From assembly GCF_000716785.1 (NCBI RefSeq), contig NZ_JNYY01000005.1, positions 1 to 64,000 on the forward strand: a stretch of DNA of 64,000 nucleotides. Direction: 5' to 3'. Position 1 is the stretch's first letter, and every line of letters begins with the position of its first letter. The DNA is from Amycolatopsis vancoresmycina. Lineage in GTDB: Bacteria > Actinomycetota > Actinomycetes > Mycobacteriales > Pseudonocardiaceae. A program made the position numbers and the translations under genes. Below the pieces are notes generated by a model. The model made no database searches. It saw only the letters and a list, made by a program, of their open reading frames with translations, and was not told the DNA's origin. This document shows, piece after piece, positions 50,096 through 58,359 of the stretch.

Positions 50096-50637
50096 GCCTG
50101 CACGCGGACGCCGTCACGACGCTCTCTTCGTGGCGGCCCGATTCGGCGGCCCAGGAGTCGCTGCGCCAGGCGTTCCTCGGGTTCTTGGCCGCGCGTGAGG
50201 ATTCGTGCCTGCGGTCCTGCGCGGCCGGGCACCTGACGGCGTCGGCCGTGGTCCTGGACCACACGGGCACGCAGGTGCTGCTGACGCTGCACCCGCGGGT
50301 CGGCCGCTGGCTGCAGCTCGGCGGCCACTGCGAGCCGTCGGACGCGTCCCTGGCCGGGGCGGCGCTGCGGGAGGCGACCGAGGAGTCCGGGATGACCGGG
50401 CTGCGGCTCGCCCCGGAACCGGTGCACCTGGACGTCCACCCGATCACGTGCTCGCTCGGGGTGCCGACGCGGCACTTCGACGTCCGGTTCGCGGTCCACG
50501 CCCCGGCGGGCGCGTCGCCGGTGCGCAGCGACGAGTCCGACGACCTGCGGTGGTGGCCGGTGGATGCGCTGCCCGCGGGGTCGGAAGATCTCGCCGATCT
50601 GGTGAAAGCCGCCGTTCCTGTCGGTGCCGGGCGATAA
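50092..50637 (+). CDS. Nudix hydrolase
   Basis: 181 residues from the GTG at 50092 overlapping the fbiB stop. The Nudix box is LGGHCEPSDASLAGAALREATEESG, with Asp at the first acidic position of the consensus and the REATEE core intact, so metal binding should hold. It hydrolyses a nucleoside diphosphate-linked substrate, unspecified. Translational coupling to fbiB hints at a housekeeping or F420-related clean-up role, which is inference only. Confidence 0.88.
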   Translation: MSLHADAVTTLSSWRPDSAAQESLRQAFLGFLAAREDSCLRSCAAGHLTASAVVLDHTGTQVLLTLHPRVGRWLQLGGHCEPSDASLAGAALREATEESGMTGLRLAPEPVHLDVHPITCSLGVPTRHFDVRFAVHAPAGASPVRSDESDDLRWWPVDALPAGSEDLADLVKAAVPVGAGR

Positions 50638-50664
50638 CCTGGTCCGCGGACAGGGAGGGACCAC

Positions 50665-51075
50665 ATGGCTACACAGTTCCCGGAGCGGGTGCACTTCCAC
50701 TCCGGCGGTGGCGGCGACACCGGGGTGTTCGGGTACATCGTGCTCGGGCTGATCGTCCTGGGCATCATCGTGTTCGTCATCGCGGTGATCGTGCGGGTGT
50801 CGAAGATGCGCCGCGAAGAGGCGATGAAGCGGGGTGGGCAGTTCCCGAACTTCCCGCCGCAGCAAGGATTTGCGCCGCCACCGCAGGGTTTCGCGCCACC
50901 GCCGGGTGCGGCGCCGACGCAGGGTTTCGCGCCGCCGCCCGGGTTCGCGCCGCCGTCGCAGGGCTTCCCGCAGCAGCCGGGCTACCCGCCGGCGCCCCAG
51001 CAGTACGCGCCTCAGGGGCCATCGTTCCCGCAACAGCAGTTGCCGGGGCCGGGAGCGGGTCCGCAGAGCTGGTGA
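50665..51075 (+). CDS. single-pass membrane protein with Pro/Gln-rich tail (copy 1)
   Basis: 136 residues. A short N-terminal part (VHFHSGGGGDTGVFG) precedes one membrane helix (~24-45, YIVLGLIVLGIIVFVIAVIV), a basic stop (RVSKMRREEAMKR) and a repetitive cytosolic or external tail of Q-G-F-A-P-P-P units (at least four). The stop overlaps the GntR start. A similar but shorter protein follows the GntR gene. The tail is likely disordered and may bind SH3-like or FHA partners. Function unknown. Confidence 0.75.
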   Translation: MATQFPERVHFHSGGGGDTGVFGYIVLGLIVLGIIVFVIAVIVRVSKMRREEAMKRGGQFPNFPPQQGFAPPPQGFAPPPGAAPTQGFAPPPGFAPPSQGFPQQPGYPPAPQQYAPQGPSFPQQQLPGPGAGPQSW

Positions 51076-51437
51076 TCGTCTCCTTCGACAGCGGCTCGCC
51101 GGTCCCGCCGTACGAGCAGGTCCGGTCGGGGCTCGCGACGCGGATCAACGACCGGAGCCTGGCCGTGGGCACGAAGCTGCCGACGGTCCGGCAGCTCGCG
51201 GCCGACCTCGGCATCGCACCGAACACGGTGGCGAGGGCGTACCGCGAGCTGGAGGAGGCGGGCCTGATCGAGACCCGCGGCCGCGCCGGCAGCTTCGTGG
51301 CGGCAGCGGGCGACCAGAGCCGCCGCCGAGCCCAGCAGGCAGCGGCGGAGTACGCGAAGACGACCCGTAGGCTCGGCCTCGACGACGCGGAGGCGCTGTC
51401 GATCGTCCGCGCGGCACTCGACGAGGGGAACGGCTGA
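51072..51437 (+). CDS. GntR (YtrA-subfamily) regulator
   Basis: 121 residues from a GTG overlapping the upstream stop. Winged HTH: PPYEQVRSGLATRINDRSLAVGTKLPTVRQLAADLG, then PNTVARAYRELEEAGLIETRG; a short C-terminal helix (~85-120) is the YtrA-type dimer region with no ligand domain. YtrA regulators usually control adjacent membrane transporter genes. Here both neighbours are small membrane proteins coupled by 1-4 nt overlaps, so the regulator is cotranslated with them and may control its own operon. Confidence 0.9.
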   Translation: MIVSFDSGSPVPPYEQVRSGLATRINDRSLAVGTKLPTVRQLAADLGIAPNTVARAYRELEEAGLIETRGRAGSFVAAAGDQSRRRAQQAAAEYAKTTRRLGLDDAEALSIVRAALDEGNG

Positions 51438-51724
51438 TGCTGAGCGTCCTGACGCTGCTGATCCTGCTGGTGGTGGTCGCCGGGATCGTGGTGGGCGTGC
51501 TGGCGCTGGTGAACGCGAACAAGCCGAAGCAGCCGCCCTACCCGCCGCAGTACCCGGGGTACCAGCAGTACCCGCCGCAGCAAGAGTATCCGGGCCAGCA
51601 GCCGCCGGGTTACCCGCCGCAGCAGGGGTATCCGGGGCAGCAGCCGGGCTACCCGCCGCAGCAGGGGTTCCCGGGCCAGCAGCCGCCGTACCCGCCCCCG
51701 CCGGGCGGCTACCCCCCGCAATAG
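51437..51724 (+). CDS. single-pass membrane protein with PGYPPQ repeats (copy 2)
   Basis: 95 residues. ATG shares one base with the GntR stop. One membrane helix at the N-terminus (LSVLTLLILLVVVAGIVVGVLALV), then a Lys-poor tail of about six Y-P-P-Q-x-G-Y-P-G-Q-Q units. The design parallels the protein at 50665-51075 on the other side of the GntR gene. Such Pro/Gln/Tyr repeats are low-complexity and could mediate assembly, but no role is known. Confidence 0.75.
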   Translation: MLSVLTLLILLVVVAGIVVGVLALVNANKPKQPPYPPQYPGYQQYPPQQEYPGQQPPGYPPQQGYPGQQPGYPPQQGFPGQQPPYPPPPGGYPPQ

Positions 51725-51738
51725 CCACCGCCCACAAA

Positions 51739-51822
51739 CGTCGCGAATGACTCATTCGCGACACCGGATGTCCCCAATGACTCATTCGCGACACCCGACG
51801 TCCCGAATGAGTCATTCGCGAC
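51739..51822. repeat. GAATGASTCATTC palindromic repeat, copy 3 (triple unit)
   Basis: Three units: CGTCGCGAATGACTCATTCG (from 51739), CCCCAATGACTCATTCGCG (mid) and CCCGAATGAGTCATTCGCG (ending ~51821). The outer two are inverted and can pair; the middle one has CCAATGA instead of CGAATGA. It lies between convergent genes. Confidence 0.9.
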
Positions 51823-51838
51823 GTTCCGCGCCCCGGCC

Positions 51839-52735
51839 TCACATCGCGCGGTAGTCCCTCAGCTCGATCCGCGGTCCGAACCGGGGCCGCCGGTGCCCGG
51901 CCGCCTCCAGGTACCGCACCGCCCGCTGCCGCTGCGGTGCGTACGGCGCGAGCAGCTCCGCCATCCCGGCGTCGTCGGTCTTCCGGCCCAGCAACGCGTT
52001 CCCCACCATCGAGGGAATGTTGTAGTCGCCGAAGCTCACCGCGTCCGGGTCGCCCCACGCGCGCTGCGCGATCTCCGCCGCCGTCCACACCCCGATCCCC
52101 GGGACCTGGCGCAGCCAGTGCCGGCCCGCGAGCCCGCCGAGCGAGACCGCGTGCTCCAGGTGGTGGGCCATGCCCGCGGCGTTGAACAGGGCCGTCCGGC
52201 GCTTGATGTCGACGCCCGCCCGGTGCCAGTGCCAGTCCGGCAGCGCCCGGATCTGCATCGGCGTCGGCGGCACGCGCAGCCGCTCGGGGGCCGGCCCCGG
52301 CGCGGGGGAACCGAACCGGCGGCACAGCTCGGCCCACGAGCGGATCGCCTCCTTGCCCGCCACCTTCTGCTCGAGCACCGCCAGCACCAGCCAGTCCCAC
52401 ACCGTCCCGGTCGCGCCGAGCCGCAGGCCGGGGACCGCCCGCCGGGCCCGCGCCACGACGTCGTGGTGCGCGACGAACCCCGAGTCGTCGTCGTCCGCGC
52501 CGAGCAGCGCCGGGACGCCGCTGAGCAGGCGGTCCTTCGCCTCGCCCCAGGCCGCCGCCTCGATGCGGCCGTCCGGGTGCCGTCGCAGGGCCAGCGTTCC
52601 CTGGCCGTCCACGGTGTTCGTCGCCAGCCACGTGATCCCGCGCTCGTCGGTGAAGACGTTGAGCGACCCGCGCCCGCGCTTCAGCGGACGCAGGACCCGG
52701 TCCAGGTCGACTTCGAACGCGGGACGCCAGAACAT
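51839..52735 (-). CDS. HhH-GPD DNA glycosylase (AlkA-like)
   Basis: 298 residues. The helix-hairpin-helix is LRQVPGIGVWTAAEIAQRAWG, followed by DPDAVSFGDYNIPSMVG, where the Asp of FGD is the expected catalytic residue. The N-terminal part (FWRPAFEVDLDRVLRPLKRG) resembles the AlkA N-domain. It removes alkylated bases such as 3-methyladenine. It lies beside fbiB and manB, the place occupied by Rv3263 in M. tuberculosis, though that gene is annotated as a DNA methylase. It starts 3 nt after the manB stop, so it may be cotranscribed with manB. Confidence 0.85.
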   Translation of the reverse strand: MFWRPAFEVDLDRVLRPLKRGRGSLNVFTDERGITWLATNTVDGQGTLALRRHPDGRIEAAAWGEAKDRLLSGVPALLGADDDDSGFVAHHDVVARARRAVPGLRLGATGTVWDWLVLAVLEQKVAGKEAIRSWAELCRRFGSPAPGPAPERLRVPPTPMQIRALPDWHWHRAGVDIKRRTALFNAAGMAHHLEHAVSLGGLAGRHWLRQVPGIGVWTAAEIAQRAWGDPDAVSFGDYNIPSMVGNALLGRKTDDAGMAELLAPYAPQRQRAVRYLEAAGHRRPRFGPRIELRDYRAM

Positions 52736-52738
52736 CGG

Positions 52739-53827
52739 CTAAGCGTCGCTCGAGAAGCGGACGGAACCGTCGGGCAGCACGACGTCCGGCCAGACCCGGG
52801 CGCCTTCCAGCAGCTCGCAGCCTGCCCCGACGGACACGCCATCGCCCAGCACCACCCCGCGCAGCACCGCGCCGGCGCCGACGCGGGCGCCGTGGCCCAG
52901 CACCGAGCGCTCGACGACCGCGCCCTCGGAGACGGCCGCGCCGTCGAACAGGACCGAGCCGTCGATCTTCGCGCCCGAGCCGACCACGGCCGCGACGCCG
53001 ATCGTCGAACCGCCGCTGAGCTGGGCGTCTTCCGCCACCGAGGCGCCGTCGAGGACCAGGAAGTCACCGGGGCGGCCGGGCAGCGCCGACGTCGGCGCCA
53101 CGCCGCGGACGAGGTCGGCCGAGCCGCGCACGAACGCTTCCGGCGTGCCGACGTCCAGCCAGTAGGAGGCGTCGACGAACCCCTGGATGTGCGCGCCCTG
53201 CTCCAGCAGCTGCGGGAACGTCTCGCGCTCCACCGACACGCGGCGCCCGGTCGGGATGGCCTCGATCACCGGGCGGCGGAAGACGTAGCAGCCGGCGTTG
53301 ATCTGGTCGGTCGGCGGGTTCGGCGTCTTCTCGAGGAACGCCTGGACGCGGCCGGTCTCGTCGGTCGGCACCGACCCGAAGCGGCTCGGGTCCGGCACGC
53401 GCTGCAGGTGCAGCGTGACGTCGGCCCCGCTCTCGCGGTGCACCCGCAGCTGCTCGCCGAGGTCGGCGCCCGAGAGGATGTCGCCGTTGAAGACGATCAC
53501 CTGCTCGGCGCGCAGCTTGTCGTAGACGTTCCGGATCGCGCCAGCGGTGTCGAGCGGCTCCTCCTCGACCACGTACTCGAGCTCGAGGCCGATCGACTTG
53601 CCGTCGCCGAAGTACTCCTCGAACACCTCCGCACGGTAGCTCGTGCCCAGCACCACGTGCCGGATCCCGGCCTCGCGGATGCGGGATAACAGGTGGCTCA
53701 GGTAGGGCGTCCCGGCTGTGGGGAGCATCGGCTTCGGCGCCGACAGGGTGAGCGGGCGCAGCCGGGTGCCCTTGCCGCCGACCAGCACGACGGCGTCGAC
53801 AGCGTCGGTTTGGACCTCGGACGTCAC
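52739..53827 (-). CDS. manB: mannose-1-phosphate guanylyltransferase (ManB/Rv3264c-like)
   Basis: 362 residues from the GTG at 53827, with GAGGAG 6 nt upstream. It is a nucleotidyltransferase: VVLVGGKGTRLRPLTLSAPKPMLP (signature), VFNGDILSGADL (metal Asp) and INAGCYVFRRPVIEAIP, followed by a left-handed beta-helix from ~260 (SGGSTIGVAAVVGSGAKIDG). It makes GDP-mannose for phosphatidylinositol mannosides and lipoglycans. A glucose-1-phosphate specificity is possible from the fold alone; gene order next to wbbL/rmlD and fbi genes favours ManB. Confidence 0.88.
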   Translation of the reverse strand: MTSEVQTDAVDAVVLVGGKGTRLRPLTLSAPKPMLPTAGTPYLSHLLSRIREAGIRHVVLGTSYRAEVFEEYFGDGKSIGLELEYVVEEEPLDTAGAIRNVYDKLRAEQVIVFNGDILSGADLGEQLRVHRESGADVTLHLQRVPDPSRFGSVPTDETGRVQAFLEKTPNPPTDQINAGCYVFRRPVIEAIPTGRRVSVERETFPQLLEQGAHIQGFVDASYWLDVGTPEAFVRGSADLVRGVAPTSALPGRPGDFLVLDGASVAEDAQLSGGSTIGVAAVVGSGAKIDGSVLFDGAAVSEGAVVERSVLGHGARVGAGAVLRGVVLGDGVSVGAGCELLEGARVWPDVVLPDGSVRFSSDA

Positions 53828-53968
53828 GGAAATCTCCTCTTTTATCACGCACCGCTGAGCGACAAGCCGCGGGAAACCCTGACGGAGGTCGCCCGGAGGG
53901 CCTACCCTAGACAGGAAACAGGCGGGCCTTTCCCCAGAGGGCCCCTGGTCAGTCGGGAGGCCGAGGGG

Positions 53969-54421
53969 ATGGACCCCCGCGATCGGGCGGACGCCCTGCT
54001 CGCACGAGCCCAGGCGCGCGGTGTGTTCGTCGTGACACCCGACAGCGCGACGTCACCGATGGACTCGTCGAACACCCAGCAGATCCCGCGCGCGCAGATC
54101 GACGGGCTCGACCGCAGCCGCGACCCCGACACGACCACGCAGCTGCCGGCGTCGCTGATCGAGGAGAACGACCACCCGCTGGCCGGCGCGTCACCGACCC
54201 GGCGGATGGAGGTCCAGGGCGGCCGCCGCCCGCAGCAGACGACGCCGCTGAGCACGCCGTCGCCGACGACACCGCTGCCGGCCCCGCTGTCCCGCCGGCC
54301 ACAGGCCGAGCAGATCACGAGCCCGCTGCGGGAGCCCGACCCGGAGGACACCGGCCTGGTGCCGACGGTGACGCAGAACATCGGCAAGTCCGACCTTTCA
54401 CGCCGGCTCGACGGGATTTAG
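53969..54421 (+). CDS. hypothetical protein, 150 aa, largely disordered
   Basis: ATG at 53969 close after GGGAGGCCGAGGGG. The first ~25 residues are ordered (MDPRDRADALLARAQARGVFVVTPDSATSPMDS), then a Thr/Pro/Gln-rich stretch (TTPLSTPSPTTPLPAPLSRR), and a conserved-looking C-terminus (DTGLVPTVTQNIGKSDLSRRL). No membrane segment. I recognise no domain. It lies between divergently placed manB and convergent wbbL in the wall-glycan region. Possible FHA/phosphorylation target, speculation only. Confidence 0.65.
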   Translation: MDPRDRADALLARAQARGVFVVTPDSATSPMDSSNTQQIPRAQIDGLDRSRDPDTTTQLPASLIEENDHPLAGASPTRRMEVQGGRRPQQTTPLSTPSPTTPLPAPLSRRPQAEQITSPLREPDPEDTGLVPTVTQNIGKSDLSRRLDGI

Positions 54422-55293
54422 CGGGTTTCCAGCTTCAGCCGCAGCGCGAGGCCGAGCTTCACGGCGGCCAGCACCGGCTTCCAGGCGAGCCCCTGGTGCC
54501 GGTCAGCGAGGTAGCGGTAGGCGCTGGCGTGGTGCGCGGCGAGCATCTTCTTCGACGCCTGCGACGTCGAGTGCCCGCCTTCGTGCGTGACGCGCGAGGA
54601 GGGCGCGTAGACGTTCAGCCAGCCCGCCTTGGCCAGCCGGTCGCCGAGGTCGACGTCCTCGAAGTACATGAAGTAGCGCGTGTCGAAGCCGCCGACGGAG
54701 TCGAACGCTTCCCGCCGGAACAGCTGGCACGAGCCGGACAGCCACCCCGAGACGCGCTCGGCCGGGGCGCCGGTCTCCTGCCGGTACTGCTTCGTCCAGG
54801 GGTTGCCGGGCCAGACCTTCCCGAAGAGGGCGTGCCCGATCCCCCGCCCGAAGGACGGCAGCAGCCGCGCGGAGGGGTAGACGGTGCCGCCGAGATCGTG
54901 GATGAGCGGCCCGAAGGCACCCCCGCGCGGCCACCGCTCGGTGACCTCCAGCAGCGCGTCGAGCGACCCGGGCTCCCATTCGAGGTCCGGGTTGACGACG
55001 ACGACCCACCCGTAGGAGTCATCGAGCTCGGCGACGCCCCGGTTGGCGGCGGTCCCGTAGCCGACGTTCTCCCCGATGCTGAGCAGCTGCACGTTCTTCC
55101 GGCCGGCGGTGACCCGCTCGAGCGCACCTTCGACGGACGCGTTGTCCGCGACGACCACCTTCACGTCGCGCTCGGTGGCCTTCTCGAGGGTGTCGAGGAA
55201 CCGCTCGATGGTGTCCTCGGAGAAGTAGGTCACGGTCACGACGCCGACATCGTCGCCATAGCGGGAATGCTCAGTCACCCGGCCATTGTCCAC
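54418..55293 (-). CDS. wbbL: decaprenyl-diphospho-GlcNAc rhamnosyltransferase (WbbL, GT2)
   Basis: 291 residues (GTG at 55293; a second GTG at 55278 is equally possible). Inverting GT-A enzyme adding L-rhamnose to GlcNAc-PP-decaprenol, the linker between peptidoglycan and arabinogalactan. Motifs: VVTVTYFSEDTIERFLDTL, VVVADNASVEGALERV, VVVVNPDLEWEPGSL (DxD-like), GWLSGSCQLFRREAFDSVGG and YFEDVDLGDRLAKAGW (catalytic ED). manB-wbbL-rmlD nearby match Rv3264c-Rv3266c. Confidence 0.9.
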   Translation of the reverse strand: MDNGRVTEHSRYGDDVGVVTVTYFSEDTIERFLDTLEKATERDVKVVVADNASVEGALERVTAGRKNVQLLSIGENVGYGTAANRGVAELDDSYGWVVVVNPDLEWEPGSLDALLEVTERWPRGGAFGPLIHDLGGTVYPSARLLPSFGRGIGHALFGKVWPGNPWTKQYRQETGAPAERVSGWLSGSCQLFRREAFDSVGGFDTRYFMYFEDVDLGDRLAKAGWLNVYAPSSRVTHEGGHSTSQASKKMLAAHHASAYRYLADRHQGLAWKPVLAAVKLGLALRLKLETR

Positions 55294-55420
55294 TCGTTAC
55301 GCAGGGCAACCCCGCCACCCCGCAGCCCGTACACAGACGCCGGCCGAGCGGTTCGGCGCCTGTCACGAGATGTGCAGGCCCGACTGCGGAGCGTGCAACT
55401 AGCCACGCGATGATGACGCG

Positions 55421-55953
55421 ATGACGGTGCACGCCTTCGTCGACGAATCAGCCCGCGGTGGCTCCTACCTGCTATGCGCGACGATCGTGGCACCCGCGCA
55501 GTTGACCACCACCCGGCGCACGTTGACATCGCTGCTGCTGCGCGGAGCCCGCGAACTCCACTTCAAGAAGGAGAAAGAGCCTCGTCGCAGAATGCTCATC
55601 GACCGGATGGCCGAAATGCCGATCACTACGCGGCTTTATCGCGGTGCGTGCCTGCCCAAGACCGAAGAGGCCACCCGCCAACGCTGCCTCATGCTGCTCG
55701 CGGAACACCTGCTGGGGCTACAGGCCCACCGGCTGGTGCTCGACTCACGTGATCACCGCGACGGGCACGATCGCCAGACGCTGCAGCGCGCCCTGGGGTT
55801 TCGGCCGTCGAAACCGAGCTCACCTACGAGCACGTCGACTCGACCGCAGAACCCCTTCTGTGGATTTCCGACGCGGTGGCATGGTGTTTCGGAGCAGGTG
55901 GCGACTGGCGACGACGTGCCGATCCCCTGATCGGGGAGCGCTTCGAAGTCTGA
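55421..55953 (+). pseudogene. frameshifted DUF3800-like gene
   Basis: The frame opens MTVHAFVDESARGGSYLLCATIVAP, a DUF3800-like/RNase H-like start (acidic FVDES), and runs to about QTLQRALG (~55800). There the frame shifts: the expected continuation VETELTYEHVDSTAEPLLWISDAVAWCFGAGGDWRRR appears in a different frame from 55807 and ends at 55951-55953. One missing base near 55795-55806 explains it. The uncorrected frame ends at 55930 with an unrelated tail. A sequencing error is possible. A hairpin follows at 55964-56001. Confidence 0.75.
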
Positions 55954-55963
55954 GGACAGCGAA

Positions 55964-56001
55964 AAGCCCGTGAGACGACCGTCCGGACGCGTCACGGGCT
56001 T
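55964..56001. terminator. hairpin after the frameshifted gene
   Basis: 10-bp stem AAGCCCGTGA (55964-55973) / TCACGGGCTT (55992-56001) with an 18-nt loop that has its own short pairing. It lies between convergent genes. Confidence 0.7.
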
Positions 56002-56057
56002 CCATACTCAGCCCCACCGGGACCTCGCACCGCCATGTTACCACCGTCGACCACGGG

Positions 56058-57206
56058 TCAGCGCGTGCGGAGGTGCCGTGACCAGGCCTTGGCGTACGCC
56101 TCCCGGTGCCGTTCCGCGGTCGTAGCCCACGAGAACTCCTTCGCGCGCTGCTGCGCCGCCGTCGCCAGCTCCGCCCGGCGTCCCGGGTCGTCCAGCAGCT
56201 CCCCCAACGCCGCCGCGACGTCGCCCGCGCCCACGCCGCAGTACGCCACCGCGTCGCCGCCCACCTCCGGCAGGGACAGGCGGCGCGTTGTCAGCACGCA
56301 CGCGCCGCACGCCATCGCCTCCAGGACCGGGAGCCCGAACCCCTCGCCCAGCGATGGGTACGCCACCAGCTCCGCCCCGCCCAGGAATCCCGCCAGCGTG
56401 CCGAACGGCAGGTACCCGGCCCGGATGACGCGCAGCCGGTGCGGGACCGCGTCCAGGGCCCGCTCCACCTGCGTGTCCCAGCCCGGCTGGCCCGCCAGGA
56501 CCAGCGCCGGGGCGTCACGGCGGCCGACCACCGCCCGCGCGAAGCCGCGGATCAGCGCCGGTACGTTCTTCCGCGGCTCCAGCGCGCCCAGGAACGCCAC
56601 GTACGGGGTCCGGCCGAGGCCGACCGCCGCCCGGGCCGCCGCGACCTCGGCCGGTGACGGCGGGTGGAAGCGCTCGCTGTCGACGCCGTGGTGGATCACT
56701 TCCAGTGACGCGTGCCGCACCGGGCCGACGCGGGCCAGCTCCGTGGCCGTCGCCGCCGAGGGCACCACGCACAGCGTCGCGCGCCGCAACGCCGTTGCCG
56801 TCCACGCGCGGAAGAAGCGGGCCTTCACCGACGAGTGCAGGACCGCGTCGGTGAAGAACGTCGCGTCGTGCAGCGTCACCACCGAGGCCGCCGACGTCGC
56901 GAGCGGCATCGTGTAGTGCGGTGAGTGGACGACGTCCGCGCCGAGGCGGCGGGCCAGGCGCGGCAGCGTCGCCTGTTCCCAGGTCAGCCGGGCCGTGCGG
57001 GTGGTCGTCGCCGGCGAGGCGGGCACGACCCGCGATCGCGGCGCCAGCCGGTCGTAAAGCTGCAGGTCGCGGGGCTGGCAGACGACGGTGATCCGCGCCC
57101 CGTCCGCGTCGAGGGCGGCGACGAGCGAATCCACGTACCGGCCGACCCCGCCGCGGTCCGCGGGAACCGCGGTCGCGTCGATCAGGACCCGGGGATCATC
57201 GCTCAC
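56058..57206 (-). CDS. GT4 glycosyltransferase
   Basis: 382 residues from the GTG at 57206. GT-B fold, retaining: N-terminal acceptor half (VLIDATAVPADRGGVGRYVDSLVAAL, VVHSPHYTMPL, VTLHDATFF) and a C-terminal donor half with VAFLGALEPRKNVPALIRGFA and the E-x7-E motif in YPSLGEGFGLPVLEAMACG. It probably transfers mannose or a similar sugar from a nucleotide donor to a lipid-linked glycan. It is followed on the same strand side by a related GT4 gene at 57265, suggesting successive sugar additions. Confidence 0.88.
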   Translation of the reverse strand: MSDDPRVLIDATAVPADRGGVGRYVDSLVAALDADGARITVVCQPRDLQLYDRLAPRSRVVPASPATTTRTARLTWEQATLPRLARRLGADVVHSPHYTMPLATSAASVVTLHDATFFTDAVLHSSVKARFFRAWTATALRRATLCVVPSAATATELARVGPVRHASLEVIHHGVDSERFHPPSPAEVAAARAAVGLGRTPYVAFLGALEPRKNVPALIRGFARAVVGRRDAPALVLAGQPGWDTQVERALDAVPHRLRVIRAGYLPFGTLAGFLGGAELVAYPSLGEGFGLPVLEAMACGACVLTTRRLSLPEVGGDAVAYCGVGAGDVAAALGELLDDPGRRAELATAAQQRAKEFSWATTAERHREAYAKAWSRHLRTR

Positions 57207-57264
57207 CAGAGCAGGGTACGGCGGCGCCCCCGCGCCTTGGTGAGGAACTGGCAAACCGGGCAGG

Positions 57265-58341
57265 TCACTCGTGCGCGCGGCGGTGGATCGCCCAGACGGC
57301 TTCGGCCGCGCGCCGCCAGGTGAACGCCCGCGCCCGCTCCCGGCCCGACCGGACCAGGTCCGCCGCCAGCGACGGCGACCCCAGCACCTCGCGCAGCGCC
57401 TTCGCCAGCGCCGCCGCGTCCCCGCGGGGCACCACCACCCCGGCCCCGCCCGCCACCTCGGCCAGCGCCGGGACGTCGGTGTGCACCACCGGGACCCCGG
57501 CGGCCATCGCCTCGAGCAGGCCGAGACCGAACCCCTCGGCGAGGCTCGGCACGGCCAGCACGCCGGCCCGGCGCAGCACGGTCGCCAGCTCGGCGTCCGT
57601 CACCTTCCCCAGCACCCGCAGCCGCTCCGCGGGCAGGCCGCGTTCGAGCGCCAGCGCCACCGGGTCGACACCGCCCCAGCCCGGCTGGCCGGCCAGCACG
57701 AGCGCCGTGCCGTCCAGCGCCGTGACCGCGTCGATCAGCACGTCGATGCCCTTGCGCGGCTCGATCGTGCCGAGGGCCAGCACGTACTGCTCCGGCAGGT
57801 CCAGCTCGGCCGGCTCGGGCCACACCCGCACGCCGTGCGGCACCACCCGCACCGGCACGTCGACGTCGATCAGCACGGCCAGCTCGTCGGCGACCGCCCG
57901 CGTCGGCACGACCAGCCCCGACGCCCGGCGCGCGGCCCGCGCGATCATCGACCGGTGCCAGCTCACACCGCGCGCGGTGAGCGTCTCGGGGTGCGTCCAC
58001 GGCACGGTGTCGTGCACGGTCACGCTCAGCGTCTTCCCGGCCGGCGCGCGCGGCGGCGCGAACGGCGTCGGCGCGTGCACCGCGTCGCCGCCCGGCCACC
58101 AGAGCAGGCCCAGCTGCCACGCGGCGACCAGCGCGCGCGGCGGGATCCGCAGCACCCGTGGTCCTTCGACGCCGTCCAGCCGGGCCGCGCCCACGTCGGC
58201 GTGCCGCGCGACGACGCTGGACACCGTCCAGCCCGGCGGCGCGGTCTTCGCGAGCGCGGGGAGCAGCTCGGCCGTGTAGCGCCCGGTGCCACCGGGCACC
58301 GGCGCGAGGAGCTGCTCGGCGAGCACGACCAGTTCGGGCAC
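57265..58341 (-). CDS. GT4 glycosyltransferase
   Basis: 358 residues from the GTG at 58341. GT-B fold: LLAPVPGGTGRYTAELLPALA at the start, TVHDTVPWTHPETL, ALGTIEPRKGIDVLIDAVTAL and the donor-site VPSLAEGFGLGLLEAMAAGVP. It is a paralogue of the gene at 56058-57206 and lies 58 nt upstream of it on the same strand, so the two form an operon. Divergent from the GT2 gene at 58360 with only 18 nt between starts, so promoters must overlap coding sequence. Confidence 0.88.
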   Translation of the reverse strand: MPELVVLAEQLLAPVPGGTGRYTAELLPALAKTAPPGWTVSSVVARHADVGAARLDGVEGPRVLRIPPRALVAAWQLGLLWWPGGDAVHAPTPFAPPRAPAGKTLSVTVHDTVPWTHPETLTARGVSWHRSMIARAARRASGLVVPTRAVADELAVLIDVDVPVRVVPHGVRVWPEPAELDLPEQYVLALGTIEPRKGIDVLIDAVTALDGTALVLAGQPGWGGVDPVALALERGLPAERLRVLGKVTDAELATVLRRAGVLAVPSLAEGFGLGLLEAMAAGVPVVHTDVPALAEVAGGAGVVVPRGDAAALAKALREVLGSPSLAADLVRSGRERARAFTWRRAAEAVWAIHRRAHE

Positions 58342-58359
58342 GCGGCTATTGTGCGGGAC

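Noticed and set aside
51741..51822. TGASTCA cores as eukaryotic-type AP-1 sites
   Set aside because: The match is coincidental in a bacterial palindromic repeat; no such factor exists in bacteria.
51012..52631. Long minus-strand frame covering the GntR region and the glycosylase gene
   Set aside because: Another antisense/out-of-frame shadow; it contains the RMTHSG/RMSHS translation of the palindromic repeats.
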